Below are positions 48,072-57,740 of a DNA stretch of 64,000 bases, one piece after another (position 1 is the first letter of the stretch; each line of letters opens with the position of its first letter). The notes beneath the pieces are model-generated. The model searched no databases. It had not been told where the DNA came from and was given only the letters and a program-made list of their open reading frames with translations. The stretch is from positions 1-64,000 of the forward strand of contig JAJZJW010000008.1 in the NCBI GenBank assembly GCA_021809845.1. The letters run 5' to 3'. Origin of the DNA: a bacterium (lineage in GTDB: Bacteria > SZUA-79 > Acidulodesulfobacterales > Acidulodesulfobacteraceae). The position numbers and the translations under genes are program-made.

Positions 48072-49339
48072 ATTCTTGTCTGATAATTTCCAAACACTAC
48101 AAATTTTGTCGTAGTGAGTTCTTTTGCCCCCATGGGTCCGTATGCGTGTATTTTTGATGTCGAAATACCTATTTCTGCACCAAGTCCAAGTTCAAAACCG
48201 TCGTTAAATCTTGTAGATGCATTTATCAGAACGCATGAAGAGTTGACTTTTTTAATAAACTCCATTGCATTGGCATAATTTTCCGTTATTATTGCTTCTG
48301 TGTGGTTTGACCCGTATTTTTTTATATGTTCTATGGCAGACTCAATATTATTTACAGTTCTAATAGATAAAATCAGGTCTAAATATTCTTCGTTCCAATC
48401 ACAGGCAGAAGCCGCAGTTACTAATTTAAATTGATTTTTAAATATCCGCAGAAGCTCATCGTCCAACCTTGTTTCCACATTTCTGCTGCTTAATTCCTTT
48501 AGCAGAACAGGCATAAATTTATCTGCTATTTTTTCGTGAACAAGAAGGGTTTCTAATGCGTTGCACACCGAAGGTCTTTGAACCTTGGCGTTAATAACTA
48601 TATCTACGGCTTTTCGAATATCGCAGGTTTCATCTATATATATATGGCAAACCCCTTTATCGTGTTTTACCACAGGGATTTTTGAATTTTCGGTTACGAA
48701 TGAAATTAAACCTTCGCCGCCTCTGGGGATAACCAGGTCAATATATTTTTTTTGCGATATGAGTTCTAATACGGCAGAGCGGTCGGTGTAGGGAACCATT
48801 GATATGGTGTTTTCGGATAATCCGTTTTTTTTCAAAGCTTCTTTTATAATGTAAATTAAAGCAAGATTAGAATTAATGGCTTCTGAGCCTCCTCTAAGCA
48901 CTGCGGCGTTTCCGGACAGCAGACAGAGTATAGAAGCATCTATAGTAACATTAGGTCTTGATTCGTAAATTATTCCTATAACTCCGAGCGGAATGCGCAT
49001 TTTACCCACCATAAGACCGTTAGGTCTTATGGAAATGTTTTCTATTTCACCCACAGGGTCTTTTATTTTCTTGACGTCTTCTATGGATGCTATCATCGAA
49101 TTTATAGTTTTTTCGCTGATAGTTAATCTGTCTATAAGGGGTTCTTTAAGCGAGTTTTTTCTGGCATGCTCAATATCTTTTAAATTTTCAGAGAGCAAAA
49201 ATTCCTTGTTTTCTATGAGTAATTTTTCAATATCGTTTAGCAGACTAAGTTTTGTTGAACTGCCCGCATTTGCAATAGAACTGCTGGCTTCGTATGTTTG
49301 TTTTGCAATAATTTCTATACCGAGATTTTGTTCGCCCAT
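48068..49339 (-). CDS. proA: Glutamate-5-semialdehyde dehydrogenase (gamma-glutamyl phosphate reductase)
   Basis: Second step of proline synthesis; reduces gamma-glutamyl phosphate. Aldehyde-dehydrogenase-fold protein with the catalytic Cys in QRPSVCNALETLL and the ProA signature near the C terminus, NASTRFNDGFELGLGAEIGIST (seen as ASTRFNDGFELGLG and AEIGIST). I chose ATG 49339 (423 aa); a TTG at 49354 would add five residues. It overlaps nadD downstream and follows proB by about 30 bases, so the proline kinase and reductase are co-transcribed. Confidence 0.95.
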   Translation of the reverse strand: MGEQNLGIEIIAKQTYEASSSIANAGSSTKLSLLNDIEKLLIENKEFLLSENLKDIEHARKNSLKEPLIDRLTISEKTINSMIASIEDVKKIKDPVGEIENISIRPNGLMVGKMRIPLGVIGIIYESRPNVTIDASILCLLSGNAAVLRGGSEAINSNLALIYIIKEALKKNGLSENTISMVPYTDRSAVLELISQKKYIDLVIPRGGEGLISFVTENSKIPVVKHDKGVCHIYIDETCDIRKAVDIVINAKVQRPSVCNALETLLVHEKIADKFMPVLLKELSSRNVETRLDDELLRIFKNQFKLVTAASACDWNEEYLDLILSIRTVNNIESAIEHIKKYGSNHTEAIITENYANAMEFIKKVNSSCVLINASTRFNDGFELGLGAEIGISTSKIHAYGPMGAKELTTTKFVVFGNYQTRI

Positions 49340-49371
49340 AATATTTATTCCCAATTTTAGAACAATTAATT

Positions 49372-50526
49372 TTAGAGCAGTACCATATTATTTTTATGTA
49401 CGGCTATTCCTATTCCCTTTGTATGCGCACTATTTAGCATTACTTGAATTTCGTTTGATTTTAAGCCTTTAATTTTTTTTATTTCTTCAGAATCAAAGTT
49501 AGAAATTCCGGCGGCAACAATTTTATTTTGTTCATTTGCTATATATATGCCATTATGTTTTTTGAAATTTCCCTTAACATCTATTATACCGCTTGCAAGC
49601 AAACTTTTATTGTTATTTGTAATAGCTTCTATAGCACCTTTATCGCAAACAAGCAAACCGTTTTTTTTCATACCGAATATAAGCCAGTGTTTTTTTTTGC
49701 TTATTTCTTCGCAAGAAGACAAAATAAACGTTCCGGCGATTTTGCCGTTAGATAAAGATTTGAGGACTTTTTTATCTTTTCCGGATGCAATTATAGTGTC
49801 TATTCCTGCCTCTGATGCAATATAAGCCGATTCGAGTTTTGATTTCATGCCGCCTGTTCCGTGAATACTTTTTGAATTATCTTTAAAATCAGAAATAAAA
49901 TGTTTTATATCGTCTATTATTTTTATCTGATTTGCAAATTTGTCTAAAGATGGATTTTTATCATATACCCCGTTGACATTTGATAATATTATTAAAAGGT
50001 CTGCGCAGGAAAGATTTGCCGTAAGTGCGGAGAGATAATCATTATCGGAAAATTTAATTTCCTCAGTTGATATCGTGTCATTTTCATTGATAATTGGAAC
50101 GACATTATTTTTTAATAGTTCATAAATAGTATTTCTCGCATTGGTGAATCGTTTCCTTGACGATATATCGTCTTTTGTCAAAAGAATTTGAGCAGTTTTT
50201 ATATTATATTTTTTAAAATGGGATGAATAAGTCTTCATGAGAAGAGACTGTCCGCAAGAAGCCAGAGCCTGCTTTTGAGGAATAGTTAAAAACTTTGAGG
50301 GTGTTTCGATATTTAAAACATTTCTTCCTGCGGCAATTGCTCCTGACGAAACTAAAATAACCTCTTTTTTTTTAAATCTCAGGGCGTCAACAAATTCGGT
50401 AATCTTTCTGAATGATGCAGGCGATAAGTTACCGTGAGCGTCTATTAAGACCTGAGTACCTATTTTGACTACTATTCTTTTTTTTAAATTAAAGAAATCA
50501 TTATTTTGATTAATAATTTCAATCAT
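49372..50526 (-). CDS. proB: Glutamate 5-kinase
   Basis: First step of proline synthesis and the point of proline feedback control. Amino-acid-kinase domain (about 15-270) with RIVVKIGTQVL, VSSGAIAAG, NENDTIS and GTGGMKSKLESA. A C-terminal PUA domain (about 290-384) follows, as in the long form of ProB. The 384-residue length is typical. No Shine-Dalgarno is evident. Sits between obgE and proA. Confidence 0.95.
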   Translation of the reverse strand: MIEIINQNNDFFNLKKRIVVKIGTQVLIDAHGNLSPASFRKITEFVDALRFKKKEVILVSSGAIAAGRNVLNIETPSKFLTIPQKQALASCGQSLLMKTYSSHFKKYNIKTAQILLTKDDISSRKRFTNARNTIYELLKNNVVPIINENDTISTEEIKFSDNDYLSALTANLSCADLLIILSNVNGVYDKNPSLDKFANQIKIIDDIKHFISDFKDNSKSIHGTGGMKSKLESAYIASEAGIDTIIASGKDKKVLKSLSNGKIAGTFILSSCEEISKKKHWLIFGMKKNGLLVCDKGAIEAITNNNKSLLASGIIDVKGNFKKHNGIYIANEQNKIVAAGISNFDSEEIKKIKGLKSNEIQVMLNSAHTKGIGIAVHKNNMVLL

Positions 50527-50599
50527 TATTTTAAATTTTTATTTAAATCTTAAATAGGTTGATTATTAGTCTTAATAAACATAATTCCAGAAAAATTAT

Positions 50600-51631
<1,032 letters not shown>

Positions 51632-51644
51632 CTATTGCCGGATG

Positions 51645-51902
51645 TCATAATTCTTCAACGACGCTTACAAATTTTCTGTCATTTTTCCCATAATGAAATT
51701 TTACATAGCCGTCCGCTATAGCAAATAATGTGTAATCTCTGCCGGATTTAACATTTTTACCGGGATGGAATGTTGAACCCACCTGTCTGACGATAATCTG
51801 TCCTGTTTTTATTTTTTCGCTGCCGAATTTTTTTACGCCGCGTCTTTGTCCTTGACTGTCTCTGCCGTTCCTTGAACTGCCGCCAGCTTTTTTATGAGCC
51901 AT
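51645..51902 (-). CDS. rpmA: 50S ribosomal protein L27
   Basis: Ribosomal protein bL27, whose N terminus reaches the peptidyl-transferase centre. Begins [20 protein letters not shown], the normal form that needs no N-terminal processing beyond Met. [14 protein letters not shown] is conserved. 85 residues. AAGGGTG precedes the ATG. Confidence 0.97.
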   Translation of the reverse strand: MAHKKAGGSSRNGRDSQGQRRGVKKFGSEKIKTGQIIVRQVGSTFHPGKNVKSGRDYTLFAIADGYVKFHYGKNDRKFVSVVEEL

Positions 51903-51964
51903 TTTAACACCCTTTTGATTTAATTTTAATTTTTGTTAAAATTATTAAATTTTTTAATAATTCT

Positions 51965-52279
51965 TTAGGAAATTTCCGTAATTTTAATCTCTGAAAACCT
52001 TTGTCTGTGTCCTATTTTTTTTCTTTCGCCTTTTCGCCTTTTCATTTTAAAAGCTATAACCTTTTTTGCCTTGCCTTCTTCTTTGACGACTATTCCTTTT
52101 ACGTTTGTATTTTCAATAATCGGACTGCCTACAATAATTTCATCGCCTCTTTTTGTCATACTGGCGCTGAAAATTACCTCGCCGCCTTTTTCAATGTTCA
52201 GCTTTTCTGTTTTTATAGTATCTCCTACAGACACTTTGTATTGTTTAGAACCTGAAATAATAACTGCGTAATCGTTCAT
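51965..52279 (-). CDS. rplU: 50S ribosomal protein L21
   Basis: Ribosomal protein bL21. Starts with YAVIISGSKQYKVSVGDT and ends with KMKRRKGERKKIGHRQRF-type basic tail, both typical. 104 residues, with GAGGT ahead of the ATG. It is the first gene of the minus-strand series, so the main promoter should lie in the divergent region at its 5' side. TATAAT-type boxes are present there on the minus strand, but too many AT-rich matches exist to choose one. Confidence 0.97.
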   Translation of the reverse strand: MNDYAVIISGSKQYKVSVGDTIKTEKLNIEKGGEVIFSASMTKRGDEIIVGSPIIENTNVKGIVVKEEGKAKKVIAFKMKRRKGERKKIGHRQRFSEIKITEIS

Positions 52280-52812
52280 AAAATACCTCTATAATATTAT
52301 TGGAATTTTTGTTATATTATAAGTCGCAATTATATTATAAAATGAATTATAATATAATGTGTTATGCATGCAATAGTTATAACTAGTGTTATTTATCTAT
52401 CTAACTATACTATCTATTATAATTATAATATAGGATGTTATCTGTTAAATAAATAAAGTAAATAAACAATAAATCTATTAAATTAAATTTAAAAATTGAT
52501 TAAATCTAAATCTACTAAAACAAATCTTTTAAATCTATAAATATTTAAAATCTATGAATCTATAAATCTATAAATAAAATAAAATAAAATAAAATAAAAT
52601 AAATAAATAAAAATAAATAAATAAATAAATAAATTAAATGACATATAATTTTATATAAAATAATTTATATAGTCAAGAAAAATTTACATTACCCTAACCT
52701 ACCGAGCTATTGTTATATTATGAAAAGTGGTATATATAGTTATTATATATTATGCACATTGCATTATAATAATATTGTAAAATAATATGACATCAGACGA
52801 GGTCTCACTTAC
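52280..52812. other. Divergent intergenic region, AT-rich with simple repeats
   Basis: A 533-base gene-free stretch between rplU (-) and the histidine kinase (+). It must hold promoters for both directions. The middle (about 52,440-52,640) consists of degenerate AAATCTA repeats followed by a microsatellite. The right part has AT-rich boxes such as TATATATT and GCATTATAAT before the kinase, whose GAGG ribosome-binding site lies at about 52,799. I see no ORF, tRNA, sigma-54 promoter or convincing riboswitch. Confidence 0.7.
52485..52640. repeat. Low-complexity AAATCTA and AAAAT/AAAT microsatellite tract
   Basis: From about 52,485 to 52,570 the motif AAATCTA and close variants recur roughly nine times. 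From about 52,571 to 52,600 a pentanucleotide AAAAT-type tract of five to six units follows, then an AAAT tetranucleotide tract to about 52,636. All are on the A-rich strand. Such tracts are prone to slippage and could change spacing between regulatory elements. Confidence 0.75.
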
Positions 52813-53943
52813 ATGCCGGTTTTATTAAATTATTCGGATATCTTGAACAGCGTTAGCGACGGCATCATCGTTATTGACGAAAATTTCAGGATTATTTATG
52901 CCAATAAGGCTTTTTTGAATAATTCGGATTTCTCCAAAGATGAAATAATCGGTAATTATTGCTATAAAGTGTCTCATTTGAGGAATGACCCGTGCGACCC
53001 CGCGCTGGAATCATGTTCCATAGAAGAAGTTATTAAAAAAAAGAACACAGTTAAGGTTATTCACGGTCATTTCGGATATAAAAATAAAGAAATAGCCGTT
53101 GAAATAAGTTCGGCCCCTTTAGTGGACAGTGCTACCGGAAAAACATATGCGGTTGAAGTAGTAAGACAAATAGGTTCTGCTTCAGGCGGCGAAACAAAAT
53201 TTAATCTATCGCAAAGACTTGCCGAGGTTGCGTATCTTGCAGAAGGTGTGGCGCATGAAATTAATAATCCTCTGAATAATATTCTTGCATCGATTGATAT
53301 GATTAGAAGCTGCATTGCCGGAAATGAAGAATTGGAGCACAAATTAAACAGTTCCGAAATAACAATAGAACCGGGAAGCTGCGATATTAAAAAATACTTC
53401 GGATTAATGCAGAGCGAGATAGAAAGATGTAAATCAATAACAAAAAAGATGCTTCTTTTCTCAAGACCTGTTTCCGAATCCACAGATATAATTGACGTTA
53501 ATTGTTCTATAAGTGAAACGGTGTCGCTTTTAATGTTTCTTGCTAATCAAAAGCACATAATGATTGAAAAAAAATTTTGCGAGGATTTGCCTGTAATTAA
53601 TTTTTCAGATGCAGGATTAAGACAGGTTATATTAAATATAGGGCTTAATGCTATTCAGGCTGTTAATGAAAACACAGGGATAGTTTATTTTATAACCAAA
53701 AAAATGAAAAATTATATATCTATTTTTATAATAGATAACGGGAAAGGTATTTCCGTAGAAAATATTAAAAGAATTTTTGACCCGTTTTTTTCAAAAAATA
53801 AAGGTACTGATAGCTCAGGTTTAGGATTGTCAATCAGTCTTAGCATAATAAAATCGCTGGGCGGTTCAATAGAAGTCAGGTCAAAAGAAAATATCGGAAC
53901 AAAATTTACCATAAAAATACCTATTAAAGTGCCTTATGAATAA
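52813..53943 (+). CDS. PAS-domain sensor histidine kinase (NtrB-like)
   Basis: Soluble sensor kinase without membrane helices. An N-terminal PAS domain (about 8-125) has a Cys-rich segment, YCYKVSHLRNDPCDPALESC, typical of a Deltaproteobacterial PAS subgroup that may bind a metal or cluster. The HisKA box GVAHEINNPLNN contains the phospho-accepting His148. The ATPase domain has ILNIGLNAIQAV (N box), DNGKGIS, FDPFFSKNKGT and GLGLSIS. The length is 376. Originally its stop overlapped the response-regulator ATG (ATGAATAA at 53936), an arrangement now disturbed by a tandem duplication. Signal unknown; it is the partner of the next gene. Confidence 0.9.
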   Translation: MPVLLNYSDILNSVSDGIIVIDENFRIIYANKAFLNNSDFSKDEIIGNYCYKVSHLRNDPCDPALESCSIEEVIKKKNTVKVIHGHFGYKNKEIAVEISSAPLVDSATGKTYAVEVVRQIGSASGGETKFNLSQRLAEVAYLAEGVAHEINNPLNNILASIDMIRSCIAGNEELEHKLNSSEITIEPGSCDIKKYFGLMQSEIERCKSITKKMLLFSRPVSESTDIIDVNCSISETVSLLMFLANQKHIMIEKKFCEDLPVINFSDAGLRQVILNIGLNAIQAVNENTGIVYFITKKMKNYISIFIIDNGKGISVENIKRIFDPFFSKNKGTDSSGLGLSISLSIIKSLGGSIEVRSKENIGTKFTIKIPIKVPYE

Positions 53944-54118
53944 TTTAATGTCTAATAATACTATATCAGTATTAATAGTTGATGATGATGTAAATTATAG
54001 AAATATAATGCCGTATTTACCATAAAAATACCTATTAAAGTGCCTTATGAATAATTTAATGTCTAATAATACTATATCAGTATTAATAGTTGATGATGAT
54101 GTAAATTATAGAAATATA
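53904..54118. repeat. 104-bp perfect tandem duplication at the kinase/regulator junction
   Basis: Bases 53904-54007 and 54015-54118 are identical over 104 positions, period 111. Each copy carries the last 12 codons of the kinase, its stop and the first 24 codons of the response regulator. After copy 1, seven bases (AATGCCG region, 54008-54014) lead into copy 2. The perfect identity implies either a recent event or an assembly artefact. Confidence 0.92.
53936..54025 (+). pseudogene. Truncated response-regulator start (decoy ORF)
   Basis: ATG 53936 overlaps the kinase stop and reads the same first 24 residues as the real regulator (MNNLMSNNTISVLIVDDD and on), then four further residues after Met25 and stops at TAA 54023-54025, giving 29 codons. 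It is the remnant of the regulator's original start created by the tandem duplication. It may still be translated by coupling to the kinase and release ribosomes 21 bases before the functional ATG. Confidence 0.75.
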
Positions 54119-55420
54119 TTGACCGGTTATTTGAAAAATCAGGGCTATGATACCGTCTCAGTTTCTACCGGCGAAGAAGCCATGGAACATCTTAAAAATT
54201 ATTATTTTCATATTGTCGTTTCAGATTTAAAATTACCGGGCATGTCAGGATTAGATCTTCTAAAAATAATAAAATCTAAAACAAAAGAATCAGAAATTAT
54301 AATATTGACCGGGTTCGGAAGTATAGACAGCGCCGTAACGGCTTTAAAAATAGGTGCCTATGATTACTTAGTTAAACCGTTAAGCCTTGAAGAGCTGAGT
54401 CTCACTATCAAAAGATTAGTTGAAAATATAAATTTAAAAGTAAGGGCAGATTATTTTAAGAGAGAAATTTCTAAAAAATATTTTATAGGCAAATCTAAAG
54501 CTGCGCAAAAAGTTGTAGATGATATCGGATTAGCCGCCAAATCGGATATAAATGTGCTGATTCTCGGCGAATCCGGTACAGGCAAAGAGCTGAGTGCAAA
54601 TCTTTTGCACAGGATGTCAGACAGGGCGGATAATCCTCTCATAATAGTGGATTCTTGTAATTTGTCCGAAAATTTGTTTGAATCGGAATTGTTCGGGCAC
54701 GAAAGAGGGTCTTTTACCGGTGCCGATATTTTAAAAAAAGGGCTTTTAGAATATGCTGATAAAGGTATATTGTTCATAGATGAAATTGGAGAAATAAGCA
54801 ATATTATTCAATCAAAATTATTAAGAATAATAGACACTAAAAGTTTTAGAAGAGTGGGGTCGTCTAAAAATATTCAAATTGATGCAAGGATTATTACCGC
54901 TACAAATAAACATTTAAGAAAAATGGTTGAAGAAAATAAATTCAGGGGAGATTTATATTATAGAATAAGCGGTTTTATCATAGAGCTTCCTCCATTGAGA
55001 GACAGGAAAGAGGACATTCCTTACCTAACCCATTTTTTTATGACAAAACAAAATAAAATCAATACGTCAAAAGTTATTTCTCCAGGTGCCGTAGATAAGC
55101 TTTTAAATTACGGCTGGCCCGGTAATGTGAGGGAACTGAAAAATGTTATTGAAAGGGCTATAGTCTTAACGGATGGGAAAGATACAATAATGCCTGAACA
55201 TATTCAGATAGAAACCATGGCTGCCGATTATCACGAAAAAGCGAATACCGAAAAAACCGACGATTTTAACCATTTATTCGAATCGCATATTTCATTAAAT
55301 GAAATTGAAGAAAAATATTTAAAATATTTATCGCGTAAAAATTTAAGTAAGTCCGAAATTGCTGATATAACGGGCATCAGCGAAAGAAGTCTCTATAGAA
55401 AAATTGCATCAATAAAATAA
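54047..55420 (+). CDS. Sigma-54-dependent response regulator (NtrC family)
   Basis: Phosphorylation-controlled activator of sigma-54 RNA polymerase. Receiver domain (about 8-125) with LIVDDDVN and the phospho-accepting Asp60 in VVSDLKLPGMSG. The AAA+ domain (about 150-380) has Walker A LGESGTGKE, the sigma-54 contact loop GSFTGA (a common variant of GAFTGA), Walker B GILFIDEIGEI and the R-finger region ELPPLRDRKEDI. A Fis-type HTH (about 420-457) ends the protein with LSKSEIADITGISERSLYRK. The start ATG 54047 is in the second copy of the duplicated junction. No sigma-54 promoter was identified in the window. Confidence 0.93.
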   Translation: MNNLMSNNTISVLIVDDDVNYRNILTGYLKNQGYDTVSVSTGEEAMEHLKNYYFHIVVSDLKLPGMSGLDLLKIIKSKTKESEIIILTGFGSIDSAVTALKIGAYDYLVKPLSLEELSLTIKRLVENINLKVRADYFKREISKKYFIGKSKAAQKVVDDIGLAAKSDINVLILGESGTGKELSANLLHRMSDRADNPLIIVDSCNLSENLFESELFGHERGSFTGADILKKGLLEYADKGILFIDEIGEISNIIQSKLLRIIDTKSFRRVGSSKNIQIDARIITATNKHLRKMVEENKFRGDLYYRISGFIIELPPLRDRKEDIPYLTHFFMTKQNKINTSKVISPGAVDKLLNYGWPGNVRELKNVIERAIVLTDGKDTIMPEHIQIETMAADYHEKANTEKTDDFNHLFESHISLNEIEEKYLKYLSRKNLSKSEIADITGISERSLYRKIASIK

Positions 55421-55526
55421 AAAAAATTCACACCGATTTTTATATTTTTTTCTTGTTTAACGGCAATATTTATTATTTAATATATATAAAAAAATACACA
55501 CAGATGCAATACAAAAATTATTATAT

Positions 55527-55565
55527 AATATTATATATATAAATATATATAATATTGTTTTTTAT
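55527..55565 (+). terminator. AT-only hairpin plus T-run after the response regulator
   Basis: AATATTATATATAT at 55527-55540 is the perfect inverse of ATATATATAATATT at 55543-55556, followed by GTTTTTTATTTT. The long stem and T-run fit an intrinsic terminator, although there are no G-C pairs in the stem. The remaining part of this 227-base gap is AT-rich without another feature. Confidence 0.5.
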
Positions 55566-55647
55566 TTTATAATATCATCTTAATTATTAATATTGTCTTA
55601 ATTTCTTAATTATCGTAGCGAATTAAATTGCTATTAAGGGGGCTGTG

Positions 55648-57438
55648 ATGTTTGATTTTTCAAAATTAAAAAAGATTTCAATAAAAACCAAATTACTTGT
55701 CATGATTTCAGCCATATTCTTTGCAATAGTGCTCGGCGGCGCTTATTATGCCTATATAACTCAGTTAAACCTTGCCGTTAAGACAACCAAAAACGATGCA
55801 ACTATTACCGCAACGACAATGTTGTCAAGTTTAAATGCTATGATGATTAACGGAACTATCTTAAAAAAAGCCGATAGAAGACAGCTATTTGCACTCTACA
55901 GAAAAATACACGGAATAGACGCTTTTAAACTCGTAAGAGGCGCGGCTGTGAATAAAGAATTCGGACCCGGTTTGAAGCAGGAAATGCCGTCCAGCTTTTT
56001 TGATAAAAAAATACTGACATCCAAAAAGACTATAGTTAAAGAGCTGTATAAAAACGGAAAACCTTATCTTATGGTAGGAGTTCCTTTTATTGCCAAAAAA
56101 TTGGAGCGCGGCATCGACTGCTTGGAGTGCCATACCGTAAAACCCGGCACCACGCTTGGCGGAGTTGAATTACTCTATTCTCTTAAAAATGCAGTAAACT
56201 CTTCTAAGGAATTTTTAAGCACTATTGTAATATTTGCATTTATTTTTCTTATCCTAGCAATATTCGTTATATATCTTGCTTTCAGGTACAATTTTATTAA
56301 GCCTATGAAAAAATTTTACAACAGGATAAAAGATATTTCCAGAGGGGAAGGCGACCTCAGTAAGCTTATTCCAATGGAATGCTACGACAGAACGACTATT
56401 ATAAGAAAAAAAATCAAAGACTGCATGCTTCCTCAGGATGAATTGCAGCCGAGATGCTGGGATATCCAAATTGAAAAATACGACGGCAAAGGTGAAAGAA
56501 TTTGCATAAAATGCGATGTTTATAAAAATTCCGTTTACGACGAAATTACCGCTGTTGTTAATGAATTTAATAAATTTATTATAGATATAAGAAATATAGT
56601 AAAAATGGTAAACGAACAGGCTATGGCTATTGTTGACGTCAGCACGTCTATAGAAACGCATGTGTCTGAAATCAGCGAAAAAGCGGAAGAACAGTCTGAA
56701 CTTTCTACTCATGTAGCCGCCGCATCCGAGGAGATGTCTCAGACTATTAGGGAAATAGCGGGCAATACGCAAAAAGTCAGTAATGTTGCCAAGGAAGCAT
56801 CAGGTAATGCAAAAGAAGGTTTTAATGTAGTAGAAAATGCCATATCCGGTATTAAAAATGTTGCCGTTCTTACGGAAAAACTCGGCTCTATGATTAACGG
56901 ATTAGAAAAAAGTTCATTAGAAATAGGTGAAATCATCTCAGTTATTAACGATATAGCAGACCAGACAAATCTTCTTGCTCTAAACGCAGCCATCGAAGCC
57001 GCAAGGGCAGGAGAGCAGGGAAGAGGTTTCGCCGTTGTGGCAGATGAGGTAAGAAAACTGGCAGAAAGGACTGTAAAAGCTACAAAAGAAATTGTTTCTA
57101 AAGTTCAGACGATTCAGCAAAATACCCAAACTACCAAATCTTCCATGGATAATACTCTTAAGGAAGTTAATTCTTCGGTGGGGTTCGCTTCTCAGGCTGG
57201 AGATTCATTAAATAATATAGAAAAAAATATTTTAAGTTTAGCTGAACAGATTGATTCTATTGCCGCAGCTTCGGAAGAGCAGACCGCAGCTACTTCGGAA
57301 ATATCCGAAAATATAGAAAAAGTTTCAAACCTTGCTTCATCAAATGCAGGTAAGGCTAAAAATGCAACTGAAGAAGCTGCTTCAGTTTATGCTGAATTAG
57401 AAAAACTAATAAATATAATGAAGAAATTTAAATATTGA
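55648..57438 (+). CDS. Methyl-accepting chemotaxis protein with periplasmic c-type heme motif
   Basis: Chemoreceptor, 596 residues from ATG 55648 (AGGGGG 5 bases upstream; a GTG at 55645 is too close). Membrane helices lie at about 16-36 and 192-213. The periplasmic domain has [11 protein letters not shown], a C-x-x-C-H heme c-binding site (Cys158, Cys161, His162), in a fold like the heme PAS sensors of Geobacter MCPs. After the HAMP region comes a Cys cluster ([24 protein letters not shown]) as in other Deltaproteobacterial receptors. The signalling tip has [18 protein letters not shown] and [11 protein letters not shown]. Redox or gas sensing is likely by analogy; no che genes are nearby. 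Confidence 0.9.
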   Translation: MFDFSKLKKISIKTKLLVMISAIFFAIVLGGAYYAYITQLNLAVKTTKNDATITATTMLSSLNAMMINGTILKKADRRQLFALYRKIHGIDAFKLVRGAAVNKEFGPGLKQEMPSSFFDKKILTSKKTIVKELYKNGKPYLMVGVPFIAKKLERGIDCLECHTVKPGTTLGGVELLYSLKNAVNSSKEFLSTIVIFAFIFLILAIFVIYLAFRYNFIKPMKKFYNRIKDISRGEGDLSKLIPMECYDRTTIIRKKIKDCMLPQDELQPRCWDIQIEKYDGKGERICIKCDVYKNSVYDEITAVVNEFNKFIIDIRNIVKMVNEQAMAIVDVSTSIETHVSEISEKAEEQSELSTHVAAASEEMSQTIREIAGNTQKVSNVAKEASGNAKEGFNVVENAISGIKNVAVLTEKLGSMINGLEKSSLEIGEIISVINDIADQTNLLALNAAIEAARAGEQGRGFAVVADEVRKLAERTVKATKEIVSKVQTIQQNTQTTKSSMDNTLKEVNSSVGFASQAGDSLNNIEKNILSLAEQIDSIAAASEEQTAATSEISENIEKVSNLASSNAGKAKNATEEAASVYAELEKLINIMKKFKY

Positions 57439-57559
57439 TTAATTATGAATTAAACTTAAAAATTAAGGCAAGGATGAGCTTAACTTTACTTTGTTTGAAT
57501 ACAACAGCATTGTCGCAATTTGTACGGCATCAAAACAATATAATAAATAATTATAAATT

Positions 57560-57740
57560 CAAAATATTTTTATAATAAATTAAAGAAGCAAACAAGGTCA
57601 TAAAAAAATTTAAAATAGAAATAGAATAAGATGTGGAAAAATGTATTTATCAAAATATTTTTACAATAAATTAAAGAGGCAAAAAGGTCATAAAAAAATT
57701 TAAAATAGAAATAGAATAAGATTAGGAGGATGTATTTAAT
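57560..57740. repeat. Imperfect tandem duplication of the acs leader
   Basis: About 91 bases at 57560-57650 are repeated at 57651-57740, differing by a few substitutions and one or two indels. Copy 2 ends in the real ribosome-binding site AGGAGG and the acs ATG. The matching place in copy 1 reads GTGGAAAAATGTATTTAT, with no good Shine-Dalgarno and no start in frame. The remaining 5' part of the 300-base acs upstream region (57,439-57,559) has no other element I can support. Confidence 0.88.

Noticed and set aside
48993-49472. 159-codon plus-strand open frame
   Set aside because: Covers the proA start and the proB end in the antisense direction; both real genes are certain.
52680-52812. Possible sigma-54 promoter (ATGCACATTGCAT region near 52,750)
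   Set aside because: The GG-N10-GC spacing of -24/-12 elements is not met.
56254-56772. 172-codon minus-strand open frame rich in Phe/Arg
   Set aside because: Antisense to the chemoreceptor; no start context or motif.
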